From JAAXHB01 sp965221635 (GTDB lineage: Bacteria; Actinomycetota; Acidimicrobiia; Acidimicrobiales; Aldehydirespiratoraceae), in contig OZ244902.1 of the NCBI GenBank assembly GCA_965221635.1, positions 2,604,001 through 2,668,000 of the forward strand: a DNA stretch of 64,000 nt. The letters are read 5' to 3'. The position numbers and the translations under genes were made by a program. Below, piece by piece: positions 23,114 through 31,271 of this stretch. Every line of letters begins with the position of its first letter. Within the stretch, counting starts at the first letter, position 1. A model generated the notes under the pieces. That model searched no databases and was not told the origin of the DNA. It saw nothing but the letters and a program-made list of their open reading frames with translations.

Positions 23114-24397
23114 ATGACCGCGAAGAAGATCACGAGAATGCTCGTCGCCCTTGTGGCGGTGCTGGGGCTTGTTGCGTCGGCGTGCGGGGATGACGAAGAG
23201 GCCGCACCCGCACAAGCCGAGAGCCCCGCGCCTTCCGACGAGGCGCCGGATGCGGGTGATGAGGCCCGCCAGCCGGAGTCCAATGTCGCAGATGATTCCC
23301 TGGAACCGGTGACCATCGGATTTGACTCCCAGGAGGAGGAACTTTTCTCGATCATCGAGGCCCGCCGAGCCGCGGAGGCAACGGTGGCCTACATCAACGC
23401 CGAACTTGGCGGTGTGGGAGGACATCCCCTCCAACTCGATGTCTGCACATCGGGCGACGGGCCTGAGGGAGCTGTGGCCTGCGCGCAGCAGTTCGTGAAC
23501 AACGAGGACATCACCGTCATGCTCACATCTAGCTTCTCCAGCAACGAGGCATCGGAGGTGACCGTCCCGGCCGGGCTGCCACTGATAGCACTCGCCAACC
23601 TTCCGGACGACTGGCAGCGCGCCACCGAATGGGTGTTCGATCCAGGCTTCCTCGGACTTGTTCAAGCGCCCGTCGACTACGCATCACAGACACTGGGCGC
23701 CTCGTCGATTGCGGTGATCTGTCTCGACGATCCGTTCTACCTCGAAGCTTGTGACGCTGCGGTGGACTTCGCCGAAGCCGCGGGAATGACGGCATCCGGT
23801 CCCACACCGGCGGGATTCGAGCAGGCGGACTTCACCGGTGTGGTCACCGCGTCGGGCGCCGCGGACGCCGACGCGGTGTTCGTGGTGGTCGACGGTTCTC
23901 AGTGCGCGCCACTGGCTGACTCACTCGCGGCATTGGCGGCGGACGCAACCATCCTCACCGTTGACACGTGCGCGCTTGAGGATGCCCTTGCCGGGGGAGT
24001 CCTCGATGACTGGCTGGTGTTCGGCGCGAGCGCTCTGCCTGTTGACCCGTCGGAGGCCTCGCCGGAGATCCTCGAGGCGCAACGCATCGTCAGCGAGTAC
24101 GGCAGCGCCGAGGCCGAGCTGTTCGGACTTGCCGGGTGGGCGATCGCCAACGTCTTGGCCACACACAACGCCCTCGAACGTGTCGGACCGGCGAACCTGT
24201 CGCGGCAAGCCGTCAACGACGCGCTCGGTGAGACCCAACTGGACCTCGGCTGGTATGCGGACATCTCCTGCCCGGGACCCGAGGCCTTCCCAGGTGCTTG
24301 CGTGTCCAGCGTGATCGTGCTGAAGGTGGTGGGCGAGTCAATGGTGTTGGAAGGGATCGCACCAATCGACTTCACCCAGTTCGAGGGCATTGGCTGA
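23114..24397 (+). CDS. Liv-type ABC transporter substrate-binding lipoprotein
   Basis: 427-residue periplasmic binding protein of the LivK/amide-urea type (type 1 fold). Lipoprotein signal: MTAKKITRMLVALVAVLG, then lipobox LVASAC with the modified Cys at about residue 24, followed by an acidic, Ala/Pro-rich linker to residue about 60. The binding domain contains a typical VAYINAELGGVGGHPLQLDV region and the GAVACAQQFVNNEDI stretch. Good ribosome binding site (GGAGG). First gene of the operon controlled by the divergent TetR gene. The ligand is unknown: the family takes amino acids, amides, urea and aromatic acids. Confidence 0.9.
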   Translation: MTAKKITRMLVALVAVLGLVASACGDDEEAAPAQAESPAPSDEAPDAGDEARQPESNVADDSLEPVTIGFDSQEEELFSIIEARRAAEATVAYINAELGGVGGHPLQLDVCTSGDGPEGAVACAQQFVNNEDITVMLTSSFSSNEASEVTVPAGLPLIALANLPDDWQRATEWVFDPGFLGLVQAPVDYASQTLGASSIAVICLDDPFYLEACDAAVDFAEAAGMTASGPTPAGFEQADFTGVVTASGAADADAVFVVVDGSQCAPLADSLAALAADATILTVDTCALEDALAGGVLDDWLVFGASALPVDPSEASPEILEAQRIVSEYGSAEAELFGLAGWAIANVLATHNALERVGPANLSRQAVNDALGETQLDLGWYADISCPGPEAFPGACVSSVIVLKVVGESMVLEGIAPIDFTQFEGIG

Positions 24398-24428
24398 ACA
24401 AGCTGCGCGATGACGCCGGGCGCCGGTG

Positions 24429-26495
24429 ATGGGCATCTACGTACAGTTCCTGCTGATCGGCATCGGCACCGGCGTCATCATCGGCGCCCTGGCTGTGGGC
24501 CTCACCCTCAGCTACCGGGCATCGGGCGTGATCAATTTCGGTCACGGGGCTATCGCCACGTACGTCACCTACGTGTTCATCGAGATGCGCCAGAACGGCG
24601 AGTATCCGATACCTCCGCTGCCGAATCCCGTGGCGATCCTGTATGGCATCCTTGGATGGTTCGGAGCGGACCTCGACGCGCCCGACATTCCCACCGTCAT
24701 CGACGTGGGCGACGGAACCAGCATCGCCGTGGCCGTGGCTGTGGCGCTGCTCACGTCGATACTGCTCGGCCTCGGCGTTCACTTCTGCGTGTTTCGCCCG
24801 CTGCGTTACGGGCCACCAACGGCGAAGGTTGTGGCCTCGATCGGCATCCTGCTGACGTTGCAGGCAATCGTGGTGCTGCGTTTCGGATCCCGAGCCAAGC
24901 GGGCGGAATACCTGCTGCCCAACGACCCTGTCACCGTGTTGGGCGCCGATGTTCCACGCGACCGCTTCTTGCTGCTCGGTCTGCTGTTGGTGGTGACGTT
25001 TGCGCTGTGGGTGGCCTTCCGTTTCACCCGCTTCGGCATAGCAACACGCGCAGCCGCCGAAAACGAGGAAGCGGCGACACTGCTCGGGTACTCGGCCGAT
25101 TTCCAGGCAGCGGTCAGCTGGGTCGCCGCAAGCGTCATCGCGGGCGGAGTCGGCATCCTCGTCGCGCCCATCACGGGTGTCACACCGGGGCGCATGACTC
25201 TGCTCATCGTGCCGGCGGTGGCCGCGTCGCTTGTGGGCGCGTTCGCGTCGTTTTGGACGTCTGCGCTTGTGGGCGTGGGGATCGGCATGACCCAAAGCCT
25301 GATCTTCATTCTCGAACAACGCCAAGAGTGGATGCCGGATCTCGATCTTGCACAGGTGTTCCCGCTGGTGGTCATCGCGGTGGCAATGTTCGTGCGGGGT
25401 GATGCGATTCCGGGAAGGGGAACGACCCCCGCGGAGCGACTCCCTGTGGCCTACGCCGACCCCATACGAGCCAAACTTGTGGCCTCGGGGATTGTGCTGA
25501 CCTTGGCGGGAGTCGTCTGGTTGCCCTTCGAATACCGCAACGGGCTCAACAACTCGATGATCGGAATCCTGTTGGCGTTGAGCCTGGTGGTGGTGGTCGG
25601 CTACGTGGGTCAGGTGTCGCTCGCCCAGGTCGCCATTCAAGGGATCGCCGCGTTTGCCATCGCGTCCTACGTGGCCGAGGCCGGCATCCCTTTCGTGGTC
25701 GGGTTCCCCTTGGCGGTGGCGACCGCCTCGGGCTTCGGGTTCTTGGTGGGCCTTCTGGCGTTGAGATCCAGAGGCCCCAGTCTGGCCATAGTCACCCTTG
25801 CGGCCGGTATCGCAATCGAGGCGGTTCTGTTCCGACGTGACGGTTGGTTCGGCAGTTCCACACGGGCAGCGGCGGAGCCTCCGTCAATCCTTGGGCTCGA
25901 ACTGGGACCGTTGTCGGGGTTCTTCCTGGGTGACGACAAGATCCCCTCGCCGTCTCTGGGGGTGCTCATTCTGGCTGTGACGGCCGCTGCGTGCTTGCTG
26001 GTGGCGCTGCTTCGTCGCAGCCCCCTGGGGGAGCAGATGCTCGCCGTTCGGGCAAACGAACGCGCTGCCGCTGCGGCTGGGGTGAATGTTGCCCGAATCA
26101 AACTGCTGGCCTTCACGCTCAGCGCCGCCCTGGCTGGTGCCGCCGGTGGGCTCAAGGCCGTGCAACTCGGATCGTTTCAGGCCGACAGCTTCGGATTCAC
26201 CGCGTCGCTGGTGCTCATCGCGTACGCATACCTGGGCGGGATCAGCACTGTGAGCGGAGCGCTGTGGACCGGCACGCTTGTGGGTGCCGGAATCGGGACA
26301 GTGATCGGAGAGGAGTTCATCCTTCTCGGCCGATACGAGACCTACATCGCCGGGACGTTTCTGATTCTTGAGTTGGCGTTCGACGCCGACGGCATCGCCG
26401 CATCCACCCGTCGGTTCAACCGAGCCCTGGTTCGATGGTCGCACCGGTTCATCGACGCGCGCCGGTTCGGTTCGGGCGCACGGATGATGGCGTGA
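24429..26495 (+). CDS. Fused LivH-LivM branched-chain-type ABC permease
   Basis: 688-residue permease made of both membrane subunits of a Liv-type importer in one chain. The LivH half occupies residues 1 to about 300 with the signature SYRASGVINFGHGAIATY. The LivM half follows from about 340, with VVVGYVGQVSLAQVAIQGIA and LRSRGPSLAIVTLAAGIAIE and ending in an Arg-rich cytoplasmic tail. In most operons these are two genes. The start is the ATG at 24429; an overlapping GTG one codon earlier is possible. Stop overlaps the ATG of the ATPase gene. Confidence 0.92.
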   Translation: MGIYVQFLLIGIGTGVIIGALAVGLTLSYRASGVINFGHGAIATYVTYVFIEMRQNGEYPIPPLPNPVAILYGILGWFGADLDAPDIPTVIDVGDGTSIAVAVAVALLTSILLGLGVHFCVFRPLRYGPPTAKVVASIGILLTLQAIVVLRFGSRAKRAEYLLPNDPVTVLGADVPRDRFLLLGLLLVVTFALWVAFRFTRFGIATRAAAENEEAATLLGYSADFQAAVSWVAASVIAGGVGILVAPITGVTPGRMTLLIVPAVAASLVGAFASFWTSALVGVGIGMTQSLIFILEQRQEWMPDLDLAQVFPLVVIAVAMFVRGDAIPGRGTTPAERLPVAYADPIRAKLVASGIVLTLAGVVWLPFEYRNGLNNSMIGILLALSLVVVVGYVGQVSLAQVAIQGIAAFAIASYVAEAGIPFVVGFPLAVATASGFGFLVGLLALRSRGPSLAIVTLAAGIAIEAVLFRRDGWFGSSTRAAAEPPSILGLELGPLSGFFLGDDKIPSPSLGVLILAVTAAACLLVALLRRSPLGEQMLAVRANERAAAAAGVNVARIKLLAFTLSAALAGAAGGLKAVQLGSFQADSFGFTASLVLIAYAYLGGISTVSGALWTGTLVGAGIGTVIGEEFILLGRYETYIAGTFLILELAFDADGIAASTRRFNRALVRWSHRFIDARRFGSGARMMA

Positions 26496-27247
26496 TGACG
26501 ACTCCGGTGCTGCAGAGCCGTGCACTTCGGGTGAACTTCGGTGGCGTGCGCGCCCTTGACCATGTCCAACTCGACTGTCGTGAAGGCGAACTCACCGGCC
26601 TCATCGGACCCAACGGTGCTGGCAAGACCACCTTCATCGACGCGGTCACCGGATTTCTTCCCAACAACGCAACCGGTGAAGTGCTCCTCGACGGTGTTTC
26701 GGTGCTGGGCCGGGCTCCCCACGATCTGGGACGTCGAGGTCTGAACCGAACCTGGCAGGCGGCAGAACTGTTCGAGGACATCAGCGTGGAATCCAACCTT
26801 TCGGTGGCTTGTGAGCGGCTCACCTGGAGCCGAGTCGCGACAGGTCTTTGGCGACGGCACCGCGATGCGCGCGTTGATGAGGCACTTGACCGGTTCGGTC
26901 TCCAAGATGTGCGCGGTCGCCTGGCGCGTGAGCTGTCCCAGGGTCAGCGCAAACTGGTCGGGCTGGCTCGGGCTGTGGTGGCCCGGTCCCGGATTGTGTT
27001 GCTCGACGAACCAGCCGCGGGTCTCGACCGCACCGAAACCGCCTGGCTGGGGCGACTTCTGCGCTCCATGGTGGACGACGGTGCAACGCTGCTACTGGTG
27101 GATCACGACATGGACCTGGTGCTGGCCGTGTGCGACCGGATTCACGTGCTCAACTTCGGCTCACTCATAGCCACCGGCACACCCGAGGAGATCCGCAACG
27201 ATCCGCAGGTGGTGGCGGCCTACCTGGGCGGTTGGGGAAACCGATGA
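26495..27247 (+). CDS. Liv-type ABC transporter ATPase (LivG-like)
   Basis: 250-residue nucleotide-binding subunit powering the preceding permease. Walker A GPNGAGKTT, signature LSQGQRKLVGLA, Walker B IVLLDEPAAGLD and the switch His in LLVDHDMDLV. The long insert between Walker A and the signature is normal for LivG. Its ATG overlaps the permease stop, and its own stop overlaps the next start. Canonical Liv systems have two ATPases, LivG and LivF; only one is present here, so it may act as a homodimer or borrow a LivF. Confidence 0.93.
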   Translation: MTTPVLQSRALRVNFGGVRALDHVQLDCREGELTGLIGPNGAGKTTFIDAVTGFLPNNATGEVLLDGVSVLGRAPHDLGRRGLNRTWQAAELFEDISVESNLSVACERLTWSRVATGLWRRHRDARVDEALDRFGLQDVRGRLARELSQGQRKLVGLARAVVARSRIVLLDEPAAGLDRTETAWLGRLLRSMVDDGATLLLVDHDMDLVLAVCDRIHVLNFGSLIATGTPEEIRNDPQVVAAYLGGWGNR

Positions 27248-27492
27248 GTCCTGAGACGCTGATCGCCACGGTTGGGGTTTCGCTGCTGCTCGTGGCGTTC
27301 ACATTGAACCTTCGCGGACTCCTTGCGGCCAGTTCAAGCCTTTATCAGGGCATGAACGCGGTGGGCGCGGCGCTGTCGTGTCTGGCGTCGGCCATGATCG
27401 GCTTCGTGCCGTTCGTGGTGCTCGAGCTGGTTTGGCTGGCGGTGGCGCTGGCAGCACTGTCCGGAATTGGCCGTCCCCGAGGGTCGTCGTGA
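27244..27492 (+). CDS. Small two- or three-helix membrane protein, CBU_0592-like
   Basis: 82-residue hydrophobic protein with helices at about residues 6-22, 33-53 and 56-73 and the pattern SLYQGMNAVGAAL followed by VVLELVWLAVAL. This is the look of the CBU_0592 small membrane protein family, whose function is unknown. Its ATG overlaps the ATPase stop and its stop overlaps the next GTG, so it is translated as part of the transport operon and may be an accessory of the transporter. Confidence 0.75.
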   Translation: MSPETLIATVGVSLLLVAFTLNLRGLLAASSSLYQGMNAVGAALSCLASAMIGFVPFVVLELVWLAVALAALSGIGRPRGSS

Positions 27493-28298
27493 GCATCGCC
27501 TTGCCCGTTGTGCGCAGGTGGTGGCATTCGCACAACGTGTCCGAAGAGATGTCGCACCTGTGTGAGCCTTACGTGGCCGAGGTGATGCGATGCAACGTCT
27601 GGCACCTCCGTGGCCGCCATAGCGATCTTGTGGTGGACAGCGGGCTCGGGCTGGCGCCGCTGATGCCGAACCTGCACACCGCAGCCGACACCGACCCGGT
27701 GCTGGTGCTCACCCACACCCACGCCGACCATTCAGGTGGCTGGCACGAGTTCGACCGGCGTTGCGTACACGCAGCCGAGGCGCCCTTCATGGAGCCCGGC
27801 ACCGGCGCGCCCGACATGACCAGCCTCATGTCCTCAGACCTCGACCCGGCCGAGGTACGACACATGCGCGAGGTCGGCTACCACGTGCCGGACTGTTTCG
27901 TGACAGCGGCACCCGCAGAAGGATTCGATCCGAGATGTCTGAGCTTCACGCCTGCGCCGGCCACGCGTCGCCTGAGCGAGGGCGACGTGATCGATCTGGG
28001 CGACTTCGTGTTCGAGGTGCTTCACCTGCCGGGCCACTCACCCGGCAGCATCGGTTTGTTCGACCGGCGCAACAAGGTCCTGTTCTCCGGAGACGCCGTC
28101 TACGACGGGCCGCTGCTGGACGAACTCGAGGGATCCGACATCGACGCCTACCACAACACCATGCGCCGCCTGGCAACCCTCGACGTGGAAGTGGTGTTGC
28201 CGGGGCACGGCAAAATGTTCGGACGTGACCGGCTGCGCCGGATAGCCCTGGAGTACCTGCGACGGCGGGCGCCCACCCAGAAAGGGAGCACCACGTGA
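27489..28298 (+). CDS. Metallo-beta-lactamase-fold hydrolase
   Basis: 269-residue hydrolase of the MBL superfamily. The metal motif is complete: THTHADH (HxHxDH), a following His in the LPGHSPGSI segment, Asp in FSGDAVYDG, and a final His in VVLPGHGKMF, the last two at the usual distance. The motifs suit a binuclear zinc or iron site acting on a lactone, thioester or phosphate ester. A GTG start at 27489 that overlaps the stop of the previous gene is preferred over upstream frames. In this pathway it may open a ring or hydrolyse an ester or thioester made by the oxygenases. Confidence 0.88.
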   Translation: MSIALPVVRRWWHSHNVSEEMSHLCEPYVAEVMRCNVWHLRGRHSDLVVDSGLGLAPLMPNLHTAADTDPVLVLTHTHADHSGGWHEFDRRCVHAAEAPFMEPGTGAPDMTSLMSSDLDPAEVRHMREVGYHVPDCFVTAAPAEGFDPRCLSFTPAPATRRLSEGDVIDLGDFVFEVLHLPGHSPGSIGLFDRRNKVLFSGDAVYDGPLLDELEGSDIDAYHNTMRRLATLDVEVVLPGHGKMFGRDRLRRIALEYLRRRAPTQKGSTT

Positions 28299-29041
28299 GA
28301 TCTGTTTCCCACTTGCGTCAACCCGACCTGGTGGAGGCCTACCAGACGATGGAATCCGGCGCGTTTCCGGAGTTCATGCTCCACGACGACATTTGGAACC
28401 AGTGGTTTCCGTTGGTTGTGGAGACATTCGGAGACTTGCAGCTTTACCTGCTGGATGAAGAGGTCGTGGTGGGAGTCCTCAACACCGTGCCTATCGCTTG
28501 GGACGGCACCTTCGAGGATCTTCCGACTAGCGAACACGACGTTCTCCGCCGCGGGCCGACCGAAGCCGCCAACGGTGTGACACCCAACACGTTGGTGGGC
28601 ATCCAGATCGCCGTTGCGGAAACGCACACCGGTACCGGGGTGGCGGCCTTCGCGATCGCGGAGGCTCGCAGGCTTTGCGCGCAGCGACATTACCGGGGTT
28701 TGATCGTACCGATCCGCCCCACGTTGAAGTGCCTCTATCCCACAGTGGCTTTCGAGCGGTATATCGACTGGACCCGCGACGACGGGATGCCCTTCGATCC
28801 TTGGATCCGCGCCCAGGTTCGACACGGCGCGCATCGCATCGGCGTCTGCGCCGAGCCCATGACCTTTGAGGGCACTGTCGCGCAATGGGAGCAGTGGACC
28901 GGTCTGGCCTTCCCCGAGTCCGGCGAATACGTGATCGAAGGGGCGCTCGACCTTCTGCACATTGACGTGGACGCCGATCACGGACGACTGGGCGAACTCA
29001 ACGTGTGGTACCACCACGACATGAGGCATGCCCGAACATGA
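28295..29041 (+). CDS. GNAT-fold acyltransferase-like protein
   Basis: 248-residue protein without signal peptide. The middle resembles a GNAT core: LVGIQIAVAETHTGTGVAAF with the glycine-rich acyl-CoA binding loop, followed by ALCAQRHYRGLIVPIRPTLK-like strands and helices. The C-terminal third (ERYIDWTRDDGMPFDPWIRA; GTVAQWEQWTGLAFPESGEY) is a recognisable conserved block seen in such proteins, usually near aldehyde or amino-acid metabolism. The acceptor is unknown. GTG start overlaps the MBL stop, with an AAGGGAG upstream; its stop overlaps the Rieske-like gene. Confidence 0.72.
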   Translation: MRSVSHLRQPDLVEAYQTMESGAFPEFMLHDDIWNQWFPLVVETFGDLQLYLLDEEVVVGVLNTVPIAWDGTFEDLPTSEHDVLRRGPTEAANGVTPNTLVGIQIAVAETHTGTGVAAFAIAEARRLCAQRHYRGLIVPIRPTLKCLYPTVAFERYIDWTRDDGMPFDPWIRAQVRHGAHRIGVCAEPMTFEGTVAQWEQWTGLAFPESGEYVIEGALDLLHIDVDADHGRLGELNVWYHHDMRHART

Positions 29042-30243
29042 CGAACCGGGACGAACTGCTTACCCCCGAGGAGATCGCAAGAATCCGGGCGCCGATCGAA
29101 TCGGCTCGAACCTTGCCGCGTCGAGCTTTCACATCCGAGGCGTTCTTTGAGCGCGAACGACGACGCGTAGCCGAGCGGAACTGGTTGGCGGTCTGCTTCG
29201 AGGCTGAGGTTGCCCACCCGGGCGACGCCGTTCCGGTGGAACTGTGGGGTGTGCCCGTGGCGGTGGTCAGAGATCCAGCGGGCGAGGTGCGGGCGTTTCA
29301 CAACGTCTGCGCCTACGACGGCTGCCCGGTGCTCGATGCGCCGGTGCTCGCCGCGAGCGACCTGGTGGCGCCATATCACGGGTGGCGGTACGCGTTGGAC
29401 GGGAGATTGCTGGATGCGCCATTTTGGGCCGGGCCGCCGGGTGACGGAAGCGGAGCCGTGCCCTCGGATTTTCGCCGACTGCACGAGATACCCGCCCGGG
29501 TTGCCTTCGGGATTGTGTTTTGTGATCCGTTTCCCTCACAGGACAGGCCGGCATTCGAGGAGCATGTGGCGCCGCTGGCGGAGATTCTCGAGGAGTTCGA
29601 CCTCGACAGGCTCGGCGCGGCACCTGGTGATGACGGCCGCGTCGAGGTGTTCGAGTCAGTTGTCGCCGGCAACTGGAAGACCTTCGTGGAGAACGACTGC
29701 GTGAACGTCCTTCACGAGTCGTTCACTCATGAGATGTATCGGGCCAGCCCGAACGTGCCCCGAGTTACCGCCCAGGGAACGGCAAGGTTCAAGGCCGAGA
29801 TCGACCGCGACCTGATCGGATTCTCCTACCTCGAAGCCGACGCCACCGACACCTACCCCGTTCTCGACCTTCCGCACATCGGTAAGGGCACACCCCCGAT
29901 GCGGGGACTCTTCGTCCAGTTGCACCCCAACCTGTCGATAGCGGCGATGAGCACGCTCCTGGCGCCGATCATCCAATTCCCTGAGGCGGCCGGACGCACA
30001 CGGCTGCGTGGCGCCACGTTCGTGCACCGTGACGCCACCGGCCCGCAGTTCGCGCAGTCGCGGCGTGCTGCGGACGAACTGTTCGCAGATGCCGCCGCAG
30101 AGGACGCCGAGGTGATCGAGGCCATTCAGCGCAACCGCTGCTCGCCCGCTCGCGATCAAGGGTTCTTCTCGCCGTTTTGGGATCGCCCCCATCACGCGTT
30201 CACCAAACGCGTCGTGGACGATCTGGTCCAGGACGAGGCCTGA
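29038..30243 (+). CDS. Rieske oxygenase alpha-subunit homologue lacking Rieske ligands and bridging Asp
   Basis: 401 residues, with the length and layout of aromatic-ring hydroxylating dioxygenase alpha subunits: an N-terminal Rieske-like domain (about 45-150) and a catalytic domain (about 180-385). The 2Fe-2S ligand set should be Cys-x-His and Cys-x2-His. Here it reads Cys91-Ala-Tyr93 and Ala111-Pro-Tyr-His114, so one His and one Cys are lost. The catalytic domain keeps a mononuclear iron triad: His226 and His231 in VLHESFTH and Asp356 in AEDAEVIE. The Asp that relays electrons from a neighbouring Rieske centre, three residues before the first His, is Asn223. The sequence thus fits an iron enzyme that cannot use a normal Rieske relay. 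The canonical homologue at 37791-39110 has all ligands intact. Translationally coupled on both sides (next gene starts two bases after the stop). Confidence 0.85.
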   Translation: MTNRDELLTPEEIARIRAPIESARTLPRRAFTSEAFFERERRRVAERNWLAVCFEAEVAHPGDAVPVELWGVPVAVVRDPAGEVRAFHNVCAYDGCPVLDAPVLAASDLVAPYHGWRYALDGRLLDAPFWAGPPGDGSGAVPSDFRRLHEIPARVAFGIVFCDPFPSQDRPAFEEHVAPLAEILEEFDLDRLGAAPGDDGRVEVFESVVAGNWKTFVENDCVNVLHESFTHEMYRASPNVPRVTAQGTARFKAEIDRDLIGFSYLEADATDTYPVLDLPHIGKGTPPMRGLFVQLHPNLSIAAMSTLLAPIIQFPEAAGRTRLRGATFVHRDATGPQFAQSRRAADELFADAAAEDAEVIEAIQRNRCSPARDQGFFSPFWDRPHHAFTKRVVDDLVQDEA

Positions 30244-30244
30244 C

Positions 30245-31216
30245 GTGCTGGCTTCCGTTCTGCTGGTCGGGTGGGGATGGACCGTCGAGGACTACCTCGA
30301 AGCGGTCACCGAAATCGAGCGTCTCGGGTATCACGCCTGCTACATCGGTGACGACCTGTTCGCACACCAAGCCGACGCCGACGTTGGCACCTTTGAGCCG
30401 TGGACGATGCTGCCGGCGATGGCGATGCGCACCAGCAGTCTGCGGCTCGGTTCGCTCGTGTCGCCTGTGGGGCGGCGCCACCCGGCCCTGTTCGCCAAGA
30501 TCACCACCACCGCAGATCTACTCAGCGGCGGGAGAATCATCGTGGGAATGGGCGCCGGAAACACCCCCGAACAACAACGCTCAGCCGGCTTGCCCCACGG
30601 CCCCGCCGCCCAACGCGTCGCGGCCCTCGCCGAGGAAATGGAAGTCCTCCGCTCGTACTGGACCCAGCCACGCACCAACCACTCAGGGGCCCACTACAAG
30701 ATCACCGACGGCATCTGCGAACCCAAACCCACAGGCCCCGCAGGCCCGGAGATCCTCCTCGGTGTCCAAGGCGATCGCATGGTGGAACTCGCCGCGCGCT
30801 ACGCCGACCGCGTGAACATCCTGTCCGCGAACAACGAACGCATCAGGCGGGTTGTGGCAACTGTGCGCTCCGGAGCCGAACGTCACGGTCGTGACCCCGA
30901 ACGGATCGTCATGAGCCGACTGGCGACTGTCATCCTCACCGATCACCCCGTCGATTCGCCCGAGGCTCGCCGTGAAGCGATCGAACAGCGCGCCATTGAG
31001 ATCGGCATGCATCCACCCACCCTGGTTCACGAGGTCGACCATTGGATTCACTCCTACGTGGGACCCGTCAGCGGCGTGGCCCGCTGGGCGCACGAGTCGA
31101 CGAAGGCGCTTGGCCTCGGTGAGATCATCATTTCGATCGACACCATCGACACCGTGGACTACGCCCACACCATCACGGGACTACGGGCCTTCGCCAAGGC
31201 AGCCCAGTTGGTTTGA
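30245..31216 (+). CDS. LLM-class monooxygenase/oxidoreductase, second copy in the cluster
   Basis: 323-residue luciferase-like barrel protein that closes the operon. Features: VGWGWTVEDYLEAVTEIERL, LRLGSLVSPVGRRHPALFAK, GRIIVGMGAGNTPEQQ (cofactor loop), PEILLGVQGDRMVELAARYAD and a C-terminal helical cap. Uses F420 or reduced flavin, not decidable here. GTG start two bases after the stop of the Rieske-like gene. Together with the divergent LLM enzyme it suggests two separate oxidation steps, or one pair acting on related intermediates. Confidence 0.9.
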   Translation: MLASVLLVGWGWTVEDYLEAVTEIERLGYHACYIGDDLFAHQADADVGTFEPWTMLPAMAMRTSSLRLGSLVSPVGRRHPALFAKITTTADLLSGGRIIVGMGAGNTPEQQRSAGLPHGPAAQRVAALAEEMEVLRSYWTQPRTNHSGAHYKITDGICEPKPTGPAGPEILLGVQGDRMVELAARYADRVNILSANNERIRRVVATVRSGAERHGRDPERIVMSRLATVILTDHPVDSPEARREAIEQRAIEIGMHPPTLVHEVDHWIHSYVGPVSGVARWAHESTKALGLGEIIISIDTIDTVDYAHTITGLRAFAKAAQLV

Positions 31217-31249
31217 TCTGTTGGCGGCTCTTCGTGGGGTTGAGCGTCG

Positions 31250-31265
31250 CCGACCCGGGGGTCGG
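31250..31265. terminator. Hairpin between convergent genes
   Basis: CCGACC-CGGG-GGTCGG forms a six-base stem with a four-base loop in the 55-base gap between convergent genes. It has no T-run, so it could act on either strand as a weak or factor-dependent terminator. Confidence 0.45.
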
Positions 31266-31271
31266 TGGCGG

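Noticed and set aside
24372..25640. 422-codon open frame on the minus strand opposite the LivHM fusion
   Set aside because: His/Arg/Gln-rich antisense shadow; the plus strand encodes a clear permease.
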